From assembly GCF_030316895.1 (NCBI RefSeq), contig NZ_JASZYV010000007.1, positions 26,454 through 90,453 on the forward strand: a stretch of DNA of 64,000 bases, given 5' to 3'. The position numbers were made by a program, and so were the translations under genes. The stretch comes from Variovorax dokdonensis. GTDB taxonomy: Bacteria; Pseudomonadota; Gammaproteobacteria; Burkholderiales; Burkholderiaceae_C. The notes under the pieces are model-generated. The model saw nothing but the letters and a program-made list of their open reading frames with translations. It searched no databases and had not been told where the DNA came from. This document shows, piece by piece, positions 55,003 through 64,000 of this stretch; position 1 is the stretch's first letter; every line of letters starts with the position of its first letter.

Positions 55003-57396
55003 ATGGACGACAACAATCAACCGGTTCTTGACCTGCAGGAGCCCGAAGACCCGAACGGCCTGACGCTGGCCGACTATGCGCAGCAGGCGTACCTCGAATA
55101 CGCGCTGTCGGTGGTCAAGGGTCGCGCACTGCCTGACGTGAGCGACGGGCAGAAGCCGGTGCAGCGGCGCATTCTTTATTCCATGTCGCGCATGGGCCTG
55201 GGCTTTGGCGGGGCCAACGGCACGGTCGGCGCCAAGCCGGTGAAGAGCGCCCGCGTGGTGGGCGACGTGCTCGGCCGGTTTCATCCTCATGGCGACCAGG
55301 CGGCCTACGACGCGCTGGTGCGCATGGCGCAGGATTTTGCGCAGCGCTATCCGCTGGTCGACGGCCAGGGCAACTTTGGCAGCCGCGACGGCGACGGCGC
55401 TGCCGCCATGCGATACACCGAGGCGCGTCTGGCGCGCATCACCAGCCTGCTTCTCGACGAGATCGACGAAGGCACGGTCAATTTCGTGCCCAACTACGAC
55501 GGCAGCACCGAAGAACCCGCGCTGCTTCCGGCGCGGCTGCCTTTCGTGCTGCTCAACGGCGCGAGCGGCATCGCAGTTGGCCTGGCCACCGAGATTCCCA
55601 GTCACAACCTGCGCGAAGTGGCCGACGCATGCGTGGCGCTGGTCAAGTCCGGCGGCAAGCTGAGCGACGAAGAGCTGTTCGCGCTGATCCCCGGGCCGGA
55701 TTACCCGGGCGGGGCACAGATCATCAGCAGTGCCTCGGACATTGCCGATGCCTACCGCACCGGCCGTGGCTCGCTCAAGGTGCGGGCCCGCTGGAAGATC
55801 GAGGACCTGGCGCGCGGGCAGTGGCAGCTGGTGGTGAACGAGCTGCCGCCGGGAGTAAGCACGCAGAAGGTGCTCGAAGAGATCGAGGAGCTCACCAATC
55901 CCAAGGTGCGCACCGGCAAGAAGGCCCTGACGGCCGAGCAGACGCAGCTCAAGGCCGCGGTGCTCTCGGTGCTGGATGTGGTGCGCGACGAGTCGAGCAA
56001 GGACGCGCCGGTGCGCCTGGTGTTCGAGCCCAAGACCAGCCGAATCAGCCAGGACGAGTTCATCACGACGCTGCTGGCCCACACGTCGCTGGAGACCTCG
56101 GCATCCATCAACCTGACGATGGTGGGCATCGACGGCAAGCCGGTGCAGAAGTCGCTGCGGCAAATGCTGGACGAGTGGGTCGAGTTCCGCGCCCAGACGG
56201 TGCAGAAGCGCTCGCAGTACAGGCTCGACAAGGTGCTGGACCGCATCCACATCCTCGAAGGGCGGCAGCTGGTGCTGCTCAACATCGACGAAGTGATCGC
56301 GATCATCCGTGCGGCCGAAGATCCGAAGGCGGCGCTCATCGCACGCTTCAACCTGTCGGACCGGCAGGCCGAGGACATCCTTGAAATCCGCCTGCGCCAA
56401 CTGGCGCGCCTGGAGGCGATCAAGATCGAGCAGGAACTGAAGAACCTGCGAGAAGACCAGAAGAAGCTCGAGGAGATCCTGGGCAGCCCGGCTGCACTGC
56501 GCCGCCTGCTGGTCAAGGAGATCGAGGCCGATGCCAAGAGCTTCGGCGACGAGCGCCGCACCCTCATCCAGGCCGAGAAGCGCGCCGTGGCCGAGGTCAA
56601 GGTGATCGACGAGCCGGTGACCGTCATCGTGTCGCAAAAGGGTTGGGTGCGTACGCAGAAGGGCTGGGCGAGCGAGCGTGCGGCCAGTGGCGCGGCTGCG
56701 CCCGAGTACAGCTTCAAGTCGGGCGACGGGTTGTACGGCGCCTTCGAATGCCGCTCCGTCGACACGCTGCTCGTGTTCGGCAGCGCGAAGGATGGCGGTT
56801 CTCGCGTGTATTCGGTGCCGGTGGCTTCGCTGCCCGGCGGCCGCGGCGACGGCCAGCCGGTCACCTCGCTGATCGACCTGGAAAGCGGCACGCACGTCAT
56901 GCATTTCTTCGCCGGGCCGATGGGCGCCACGCTGCTGCTTTCGAGCAGCGGCGGCTATGGCTTCATCGCGAGCGTCGAGAACATGATCTCGCGCCAGCGC
57001 GGCGGCAAGGCCTTCGTCGACGTGGGCGAAGGCGGGCAGATCAATCGCCCTTCGATGGTGGGCGGGGCGGGCGGTGCCGAGCCGTTGCCGGTCGCCACGC
57101 ACGTGGCCTGCGCGTCGTCGCTGGGCCGAATCCTGTGCTTCGACATCAGCGAACTCAAGTCGCTGCCCAAGGGTGGGCGCGGCCTCACGTTGATCGACCT
57201 GGATGCGAAGGACACGCTGGCAGGCGCCGCCGCCTATACGCGCAGTGTGCGCATCGAAGGCATCGGCCGCGGTGGCAAGGAGCGCGATGAGACCCTGGAG
57301 ATCCGCTCGCTCAACAATGCCAAGGCGGCGCGTGGCCGCAAGGGCAAGGCCGCCGACCTGGGCTTCAAGCCCGCGGCCATCCACCGGGTGCTGTAA
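55003..57396 (+). CDS. parC: DNA topoisomerase IV subunit A
   Basis: This 797-residue subunit has the DNA-cleaving Tyr138 (AAMRYTEARL), the winged-helix and tower domains, a coiled coil near residues 450-530 and a beta-pinwheel C-terminal domain. In the quinolone region, HPHGDQAAYDAL has Gln at position 99 where the E. coli enzyme has Ser80, and Asp at the Glu84 position. The enzyme works with ParE in decatenation. Confidence 0.96.
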   Translation: MDDNNQPVLDLQEPEDPNGLTLADYAQQAYLEYALSVVKGRALPDVSDGQKPVQRRILYSMSRMGLGFGGANGTVGAKPVKSARVVGDVLGRFHPHGDQAAYDALVRMAQDFAQRYPLVDGQGNFGSRDGDGAAAMRYTEARLARITSLLLDEIDEGTVNFVPNYDGSTEEPALLPARLPFVLLNGASGIAVGLATEIPSHNLREVADACVALVKSGGKLSDEELFALIPGPDYPGGAQIISSASDIADAYRTGRGSLKVRARWKIEDLARGQWQLVVNELPPGVSTQKVLEEIEELTNPKVRTGKKALTAEQTQLKAAVLSVLDVVRDESSKDAPVRLVFEPKTSRISQDEFITTLLAHTSLETSASINLTMVGIDGKPVQKSLRQMLDEWVEFRAQTVQKRSQYRLDKVLDRIHILEGRQLVLLNIDEVIAIIRAAEDPKAALIARFNLSDRQAEDILEIRLRQLARLEAIKIEQELKNLREDQKKLEEILGSPAALRRLLVKEIEADAKSFGDERRTLIQAEKRAVAEVKVIDEPVTVIVSQKGWVRTQKGWASERAASGAAAPEYSFKSGDGLYGAFECRSVDTLLVFGSAKDGGSRVYSVPVASLPGGRGDGQPVTSLIDLESGTHVMHFFAGPMGATLLLSSSGGYGFIASVENMISRQRGGKAFVDVGEGGQINRPSMVGGAGGAEPLPVATHVACASSLGRILCFDISELKSLPKGGRGLTLIDLDAKDTLAGAAAYTRSVRIEGIGRGGKERDETLEIRSLNNAKAARGRKGKAADLGFKPAAIHRVL

Positions 57397-57399
57397 GCC

Positions 57400-57579
57400 A
57401 TGGACGCGCAAGCTCTTGGCCTGCTGATCATCCTGGTCACCGGCGCGTTCAGCTTCTTCATCGGCCGCAAGCTGTCGGCGCGCTGGCGCGCCCGCAAGGA
57501 TGCCAAGCGCCGCGCCGAGCGCGAGGCCGCCGAAAGCCGGCAGGTGCGGCGCGCGCGCCAGCGCAGCCAGAAGCGCTGA
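57400..57579 (+). CDS. Small single-helix basic protein (59 residues)
   Basis: ATG at 57400 lies three bases after the parC stop. The protein has one membrane helix (LGLLIILVTGAFSFFIG) and a very basic helical tail (RARKDAKRRAEREAAESRQVRRARQRSQKR, in parts) that could touch DNA or membrane phospholipid. No family recognised. Coupling to parC and the clean domain pattern support a real gene. Confidence 0.65.
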   Translation: MDAQALGLLIILVTGAFSFFIGRKLSARWRARKDAKRRAEREAAESRQVRRARQRSQKR

Positions 57580-57632
57580 GCGCCGGCGCGGTCCCTTTCC
57601 TTCCAGATTCACCACCCTTGTCCGGAGCCCTC

Positions 57633-58298
57633 ATGTCCTTGCCGCCCATCGAGATCGAAACCGCCCCCAATCCGACCGCCTCGATCGTGCTGATGCACGG
57701 ACTGGGCGCCGATGGCAACGACTTCGTGCCGATCGCCCAGCAACTGGACCTGCGCAGCGTCGGGCCGGTGCGCTTCGTGTTTCCTAACGCGCCGGTGATG
57801 CCCGTCACCATCAACGGCGGCTATCGCATGCCGGCCTGGTACGACATCCTGGGTACGGACCTGGCCAAGCGCGAGGACGAAGCGGGCCTGCGGAATTCGC
57901 AAGCCATCATCGAAGGCCTGATCGCCAACGAGAAAGCGCGCGGCATCGCGGCCGGGCGCATCGTCGTGGCCGGCTTCTCGCAAGGATGTGCCATGGCGCT
58001 GATGACCGGCCTGCGCCACTCCGAGCGCCTGGCGGGCATCGTCGGCATGTCCGGCTACCTGCCGCTTGCGGGCATGCTGGCGGCGGAACGCAGCCCCGCC
58101 AACCAGGACGTGCCCATCTTCCTGGCCCACGGCACTGCCGACCCCGTCGTGGCGATCGACCGCGCCACCGCTTCCCGTGACGCACTGGTGGCACTGGGCT
58201 ACGACGTGCAATGGCATCAGTACCCGATGCCGCATTCGGTCTGCATGGAAGAAGTGGCGGACATCAACGCCTTCCTGCTGCGCGTGCTCGCGGCCTGA
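57633..58298 (+). CDS. Alpha/beta hydrolase, carboxylesterase type
   Basis: This 221-residue esterase has LMHGLGADGNDFVPIAQQL, the nucleophile Ser in GFSQGCAMAL, Asp in HGTADPVV and His in PMPHSVCMEE, the standard catalytic triad of the phospholipase/carboxylesterase family. Cytoplasmic; broad esterase activity on small acyl esters is expected. GGAG precedes ATG at 57633; a TTG at 57618 is in frame but lacks spacing. Confidence 0.92.
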   Translation: MSLPPIEIETAPNPTASIVLMHGLGADGNDFVPIAQQLDLRSVGPVRFVFPNAPVMPVTINGGYRMPAWYDILGTDLAKREDEAGLRNSQAIIEGLIANEKARGIAAGRIVVAGFSQGCAMALMTGLRHSERLAGIVGMSGYLPLAGMLAAERSPANQDVPIFLAHGTADPVVAIDRATASRDALVALGYDVQWHQYPMPHSVCMEEVADINAFLLRVLAA

Positions 58299-58452
58299 GC
58301 GCGGGCCGCCCGTCCCGTCTCGCGGTGCGCCTGCCTGCCACGAGGCGGCTTGTCCGTGGGCAAGCAAGTCTTGCGCGGGCGTGCTAACTTCCGGCCCCAC
58401 ACAACTCCGACGGGGCGGCTCGGCCGTCTTCGGAACAGAGACGCAACAGCCT

Positions 58453-60009
58453 ATGGACAAGAGCACACTGGAGGAGCGACTCGGAGCGCTCTCGCCCGAG
58501 CGGCTGCGAGGAATCCGACGCGGCATCGAGAAGGAAAGCCTGCGCGCTCAGCCCGATGGCAAGCTCGCGCTCACACCGCATCCGGCAGCCTTGGGATCTG
58601 CCCTCACGCATCCGCACATCACGACCGACTTCAGCGAGTCGCAGGTCGAACTCATCACCGGCGTGCATGCCGACGTCGAGGAATGCCTGGCCGAACTCAC
58701 CCGCATCCACCAGTTCGTCTATCGCACGCTCGCGTCGAATGATGAGCGGCTGTGGGTGTCGAGCATGCCCTGCGGTCTGCCGACCGACGAGACCATTCCG
58801 ATCGGCCGCTACGGTTCCTCCAACGTGGGCCGCGCCAAGAGCGTCTACCGCATGGGCCTGGCGCATCGCTATGGCCGGCGCATGCAGACCATTTCAGGCA
58901 TTCACTACAACTGGTCCCTGCCTGGGCTGAACAACGATCAGCACTTCGCGCTGATCCGCAATTTCCGGCGCCACGCATTTCTGCTTTTGGTGCTGTTTGG
59001 CGCGTCGCCCGCTTTGTGTTCCACCTTCGTGGCCGGTCGCCAGCACGAGCTTCAGGCGCTGGGCGAAGGCAGCATGTACATGCCGCACGGCACGTCATTG
59101 CGAATGGGGCGCCTGGGTTATCAGAGCGACGCGCAGGCATCGCTGGCGGTGAGCTACAACAGCCTGGAAGGCTATGGCGCCTCGCTCGAGGATGCGCTCA
59201 CCAGGCCCTGGCCGGCCTACGAAGCCATTGGCATCAACAACCCGGGCGGCGAGTACAACCAGCTGGCCACCACCTTGCTGCAGATCGAGAACGAGTTCTA
59301 CGGCACCATTCGCCCCAAGCGTGTCATCAAGTCCGGTGAACGGCCGCTGCACGCGCTGCGCGAACGCGGGGTGGAATATCTCGAAGTGCGGCTGATGGAT
59401 CTGGACCCGTTCGAGACGATCGGCATCCGCGCCCAGACGATGCGCTTTCTGGATGTCTTCCTGCTGCACTGCCTGCTGAGCGACAGCCCGAACGACACGC
59501 CCGCGGAAATCGCCGACCTGCGAGAGAACCAGCAGCTCACGGCGGCACGCGGGCGCGAGCCCGGCCTCCAGTTGCGTCGCAATGGGCGCGATGTGCTGCT
59601 GGCCGATTGGGCGCAGGAACTGCTTCAGGAATGCGCACCGATTGCCGATGCGCTCGACGCGGTCCATGGCGGCACGCTGCATGCCGATGCGGTGCGCGAC
59701 GCGCAAGCCTCGCTGCGCTCGCCCGAGCGACTGCCTTCGGCGAGGGTGCTGGCGGACATGTCGGCGCAGCACGGCGATTCGTTCGTCTCGTTCGTGCGCG
59801 AGCGTTCCGAACAGACCCGGCAGGCACTCATGCAACTGCCCTGGTCGTCCGAGGAGCAGGCGCGCTTCGAAGAGGCCACCCGCGAATCGATCGAGGCACA
59901 GAAAGAGATCGAGGCGAACGACACGATGCCCTTCGAGGTCTATCGACAGCAGTACGTGTCGCCAAGCCGCCTGGGCCTGCGCCGCCGGCCACTGGCCGCC
60001 GCCCTTTAA
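58453..60009 (+). CDS. gshA: Glutamate-cysteine ligase
   Basis: This 518-residue enzyme makes gamma-glutamylcysteine, the first step of glutathione synthesis. IEKESLRAQPDGKLALTPHP, TTDFSESQVELITG, SSMPCGLP, GIHYNWSLP and the metal/ATP segment YGTIRPKRVIKSGERPL (in parts) match the gammaproteobacterial-type GshA, whose length it shares. ATG at 58453 begins the conserved part; the long upstream frame overlaps the esterase gene. The 154-bp gap before it shows no clear promoter. Confidence 0.95.
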   Translation: MDKSTLEERLGALSPERLRGIRRGIEKESLRAQPDGKLALTPHPAALGSALTHPHITTDFSESQVELITGVHADVEECLAELTRIHQFVYRTLASNDERLWVSSMPCGLPTDETIPIGRYGSSNVGRAKSVYRMGLAHRYGRRMQTISGIHYNWSLPGLNNDQHFALIRNFRRHAFLLLVLFGASPALCSTFVAGRQHELQALGEGSMYMPHGTSLRMGRLGYQSDAQASLAVSYNSLEGYGASLEDALTRPWPAYEAIGINNPGGEYNQLATTLLQIENEFYGTIRPKRVIKSGERPLHALRERGVEYLEVRLMDLDPFETIGIRAQTMRFLDVFLLHCLLSDSPNDTPAEIADLRENQQLTAARGREPGLQLRRNGRDVLLADWAQELLQECAPIADALDAVHGGTLHADAVRDAQASLRSPERLPSARVLADMSAQHGDSFVSFVRERSEQTRQALMQLPWSSEEQARFEEATRESIEAQKEIEANDTMPFEVYRQQYVSPSRLGLRRRPLAAAL

Positions 60010-60066
60010 AGTTGGGGGTTCGCCCGCCGCGGCGGGCGCAACTCAGCCATCCAAGGAAGCATTCGC

Positions 60067-60993
<927 letters not shown>

Positions 60994-61033
60994 GCCGACG
61001 GCGTCCGGCCATTTCTTCCAGACGTCCCGCGAC

Positions 61034-61897
61034 ATGAGCGCCTTGCCCGCGACCCTGTGCTATCTCGATGGCCAGTATCTGCCTTTGAACCAAGCCAAGG
61101 TCTCGGTGCTCGACCGGGGCTTTCTGTTCGGAGACGGTGTCTACGACGTCGTGCCCGTCTATGACCGCAAGCTGTTTCGCTTCGACGAGCATCTCGCTCG
61201 CTTTGCACGCAGCATGGACAAGGTGCGCATTTCGAACCCCCACACGCGCGAGCAATGGCTGGAGCGCTGCCGCACCCTGATCGAGGCGCACCCTGACGAC
61301 GACCAGACCGTCTACCTGCAGGTCACGCGCGGCGTTGCGCCACGCGATCACGTCATGCCGCTCGATGTGGATCCGACGGTCTTCATGATGGCCTCGACCA
61401 TGCGCAGACCCGGCACCCGCGCGGTACGCGAAGGCGTGGCCTGCGTGAGCGCGGACGACTTTCGTTGGGAACGCGGCGACATCAAGAGCACCTCGCTGCT
61501 GGGCAATGTGCTCGCACGGCAGATATCGGCCGACGTCGGCGCCACCGAGACCATCCTGTTTCGCGACGGCCTGCTGACCGAGGCCGCTGCGTCGAACGTG
61601 TGGGTCGTGCAAAGCGGCGCGGTGTTCGGCGTGCCCAGGAGCCAGCACGTGCTCGAAGGCATTCGCTACGAGCTGATCCGCGAGCTCTGCGAACAGGAAG
61701 GCATCGCATTCTCACTGCAGCCGATCAGCGCGGCGCAGGTCCACGGTGCCGATGAACTGTTGCTCAGCTCGGCCAGCAAGGAAGTGCTGGCGGTGGTCCA
61801 CCTCGACGGACGACCCATCGGAGAAGGCAAACCCGGCCCCGTGTTCCAGCGCCTGTACAGCGCCTATCAGGGCGCCAAGGCAGCGCAGTCCATCTAG
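61034..61897 (+). CDS. D-amino acid aminotransferase-like class IV transaminase
   Basis: This 287-residue PLP enzyme has VLDRGFLFGDGVYDVVPVYDRK at the start, the PLP Lys in RGDIKSTSLLGNVLA and TEAAASNVWVV. The short type and LLGNVLA motif favour D-alanine aminotransferase over branched-chain aminotransferase. It would make D-glutamate or D-alanine for peptidoglycan. ATG at 61034; no strong ribosome binding site. Confidence 0.85.
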   Translation: MSALPATLCYLDGQYLPLNQAKVSVLDRGFLFGDGVYDVVPVYDRKLFRFDEHLARFARSMDKVRISNPHTREQWLERCRTLIEAHPDDDQTVYLQVTRGVAPRDHVMPLDVDPTVFMMASTMRRPGTRAVREGVACVSADDFRWERGDIKSTSLLGNVLARQISADVGATETILFRDGLLTEAAASNVWVVQSGAVFGVPRSQHVLEGIRYELIRELCEQEGIAFSLQPISAAQVHGADELLLSSASKEVLAVVHLDGRPIGEGKPGPVFQRLYSAYQGAKAAQSI

Positions 61898-61926
61898 AAA
61901 TCCAGGCGCATCCGAGCCTTCTCAAC

Positions 61927-62892
61927 ATGCCGATTCAATGGTTCCCCGGTCACATGCATGTGACCAAGAAGGCGATTGCCGAGCGGCTCGCCTTGATCGA
62001 CGTGGTGATCGAGCTGCTCGACGCACGCCTGCCCGGCTCCAGCGCCAATCCGATGCTGCAGGCACTCAGCGCGCGAAAGCCGCGCCTGAAGGTGCTCAAC
62101 AAGCAGGACCTGGCGGATCCGACCGTCACCGCCCGCTGGCTGGCGCACTACAACGCGCAACCGGACACCCAGGCCATCTCGCTCGATGCGGGAGAGCGGG
62201 CGCCCGCGCAGCAGATCGTGCGCGCGTGCTATGCGCTCGCGCCGACGCGGGTGGGCATGGCCAAGCCGATGCGCGTCATGATCTGCGGCGTGCCCAACGT
62301 GGGCAAGTCCACGCTCATCAACACGCTCAAGGGCAAGCGGCAGGCCAAGGCGGCCGACGAGGCCGGCGTCACGCGCGATGAGCAACGCATCGTGCTGGCC
62401 GACGACTTCTATCTGTGGGACACGCCCGGCATGCTGTGGCCGCGCATCATCGTCGACCAGAGCGGCTACAACCTGGCCGCGAGCGGGGCGGTGGGCCGCA
62501 ATGCGTACGACGAGGAAGAGGTCGCGCTCGAACTGCTGGCCTACCTGCGCAAGCACTACGCCGCGCTGCTGGAAGGGCGCTTTCAGCTGAAGACGCCGAT
62601 CGCCGAGCTGAGCGACGACGAGCTGCTCGAGGCCATCGGCCGCCGACGCGGCGCGCTGTTGCCCGGTGGGCGCGTCAACCTGCAGAAGGCGGCCGAGATC
62701 GTGCTGACCGAACTGCGCTCCGGCGGCATCGGACGCATCAGCCTGGAGACGCCCGAGGAGTACGCCCAGTGGCTTGCCGAAGGCAATGCCAGGGAAGCCG
62801 AACGCAACGCCCGCCGCGCGGCCGAGCAAGCCGAGCGCAAGGCGCGCCGCAGCGGCAAGCGCGCGTCGGACGCTGGCGATCCGCAAGACTGA
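61927..62892 (+). CDS. Ribosome biogenesis GTPase YlqF/RbgA type
   Basis: This 321-residue circularly permuted GTPase has the order G4 (LNKQDLAD), G1 (GVPNVGKSTLIN), G3 (DTPG), and begins MPIQWFPGHMHVTKKAI, as in YlqF/RbgA, which acts in late 50S subunit assembly. A basic Ala/Arg tail (residues 280-321) may bind rRNA. It ends 12 bases from the convergent dehydrogenase gene. Confidence 0.93.
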   Translation: MPIQWFPGHMHVTKKAIAERLALIDVVIELLDARLPGSSANPMLQALSARKPRLKVLNKQDLADPTVTARWLAHYNAQPDTQAISLDAGERAPAQQIVRACYALAPTRVGMAKPMRVMICGVPNVGKSTLINTLKGKRQAKAADEAGVTRDEQRIVLADDFYLWDTPGMLWPRIIVDQSGYNLAASGAVGRNAYDEEEVALELLAYLRKHYAALLEGRFQLKTPIAELSDDELLEAIGRRRGALLPGGRVNLQKAAEIVLTELRSGGIGRISLETPEEYAQWLAEGNAREAERNARRAAEQAERKARRSGKRASDAGDPQD

Positions 62893-62904
62893 TCCGGCGA
62901 CGGC

Positions 62905-64000
<1,096 letters not shown>

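Noticed and set aside
58066..58452. In-frame extension of gshA into the esterase gene
   Set aside because: The true GshA N-terminus is at 58453; the rest lies in another frame of the esterase gene.

Overview
The window is high-GC chromosomal DNA from a betaproteobacterium of the order Burkholderiales, most likely a member of the Comamonadaceae. The evidence is four tripartite-tricarboxylate (Bug/TctC) binding proteins in 64 kb, Comamonadaceae-type housekeeping proteins, and familiar local orders such as pyrG-kdsA-eno-ftsB and dapA-bamC-MBL hydrolase. I saw no insertion sequences, prophage genes, rRNA, tRNA or CRISPR arrays. The family assignment is inference from content; no database was searched.

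Layout. 1-4.7 kb: a minus-strand stress operon of PrkA kinase (yeaG), DUF444 protein (yeaH) and SpoVR (cut by the left edge). 4.7-5.3 kb: the only long gene-free stretch, holding a plus-strand terminator with no annotated gene in front of it. 5.3-10.1 kb: an export operon (TolC, HlyD, two ABC-2 permeases) with no ATPase gene. 10.2-14.1 kb: grpE-dnaK-dnaJ with a good sigma32-type promoter. 14.3-16.3 kb: FKBP isomerase, HxlR-type regulator, phosphatidylserine decarboxylase.

16.3-29.3 kb is the main metabolic cluster. It encodes oxidative breakdown of D-galacturonate/D-glucuronate: TRAP transporter (DctPQM), uronate dehydrogenase, lactonase, galactarate dehydratase (GarD), 5-dehydro-4-deoxyglucarate dehydratase (KdgD) and 2-ketoglutarate semialdehyde dehydrogenase, ending at 2-oxoglutarate. 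A FadR-type regulator sits divergently in the middle, next to a perfect 15-bp palindrome lying over its own promoter and beside that of udh. Two orphan Bug receptors and an SDR belong to the cluster, and a Tat-exported SMP-30 lactonase follows its terminator.

30.5-35.4 kb: AEC transporter, two more Bug proteins, xerD and a DUF455 protein. 35.4-42.6 kb: gamma carbonic anhydrase, Hsp33, an NlpD-like LytM lipoprotein, ftsB, eno, kdsA and pyrG. 42.8-47.8 kb: coaBC, dut, a glycine-zipper lipoprotein, slyD and a RoxA-type ribosomal oxygenase. 47.8-52.8 kb: MBL hydrolase, bamC, dapA, methyltransferase with an overlapping 47-residue protein, MFS transporter. 52.9-64 kb: parE-parC, esterase, gshA, two enzymes of lipid and amino-acid metabolism, a YlqF/RbgA-type GTPase and a methylmalonate-semialdehyde dehydrogenase cut by the right edge.

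Several genes start at TTG with a good ribosome binding site (yeaH, hslO, the NlpD-like gene, bamC, dapA). A few genes appear to have -10 boxes so close to the start codon that their mRNAs may be leaderless.
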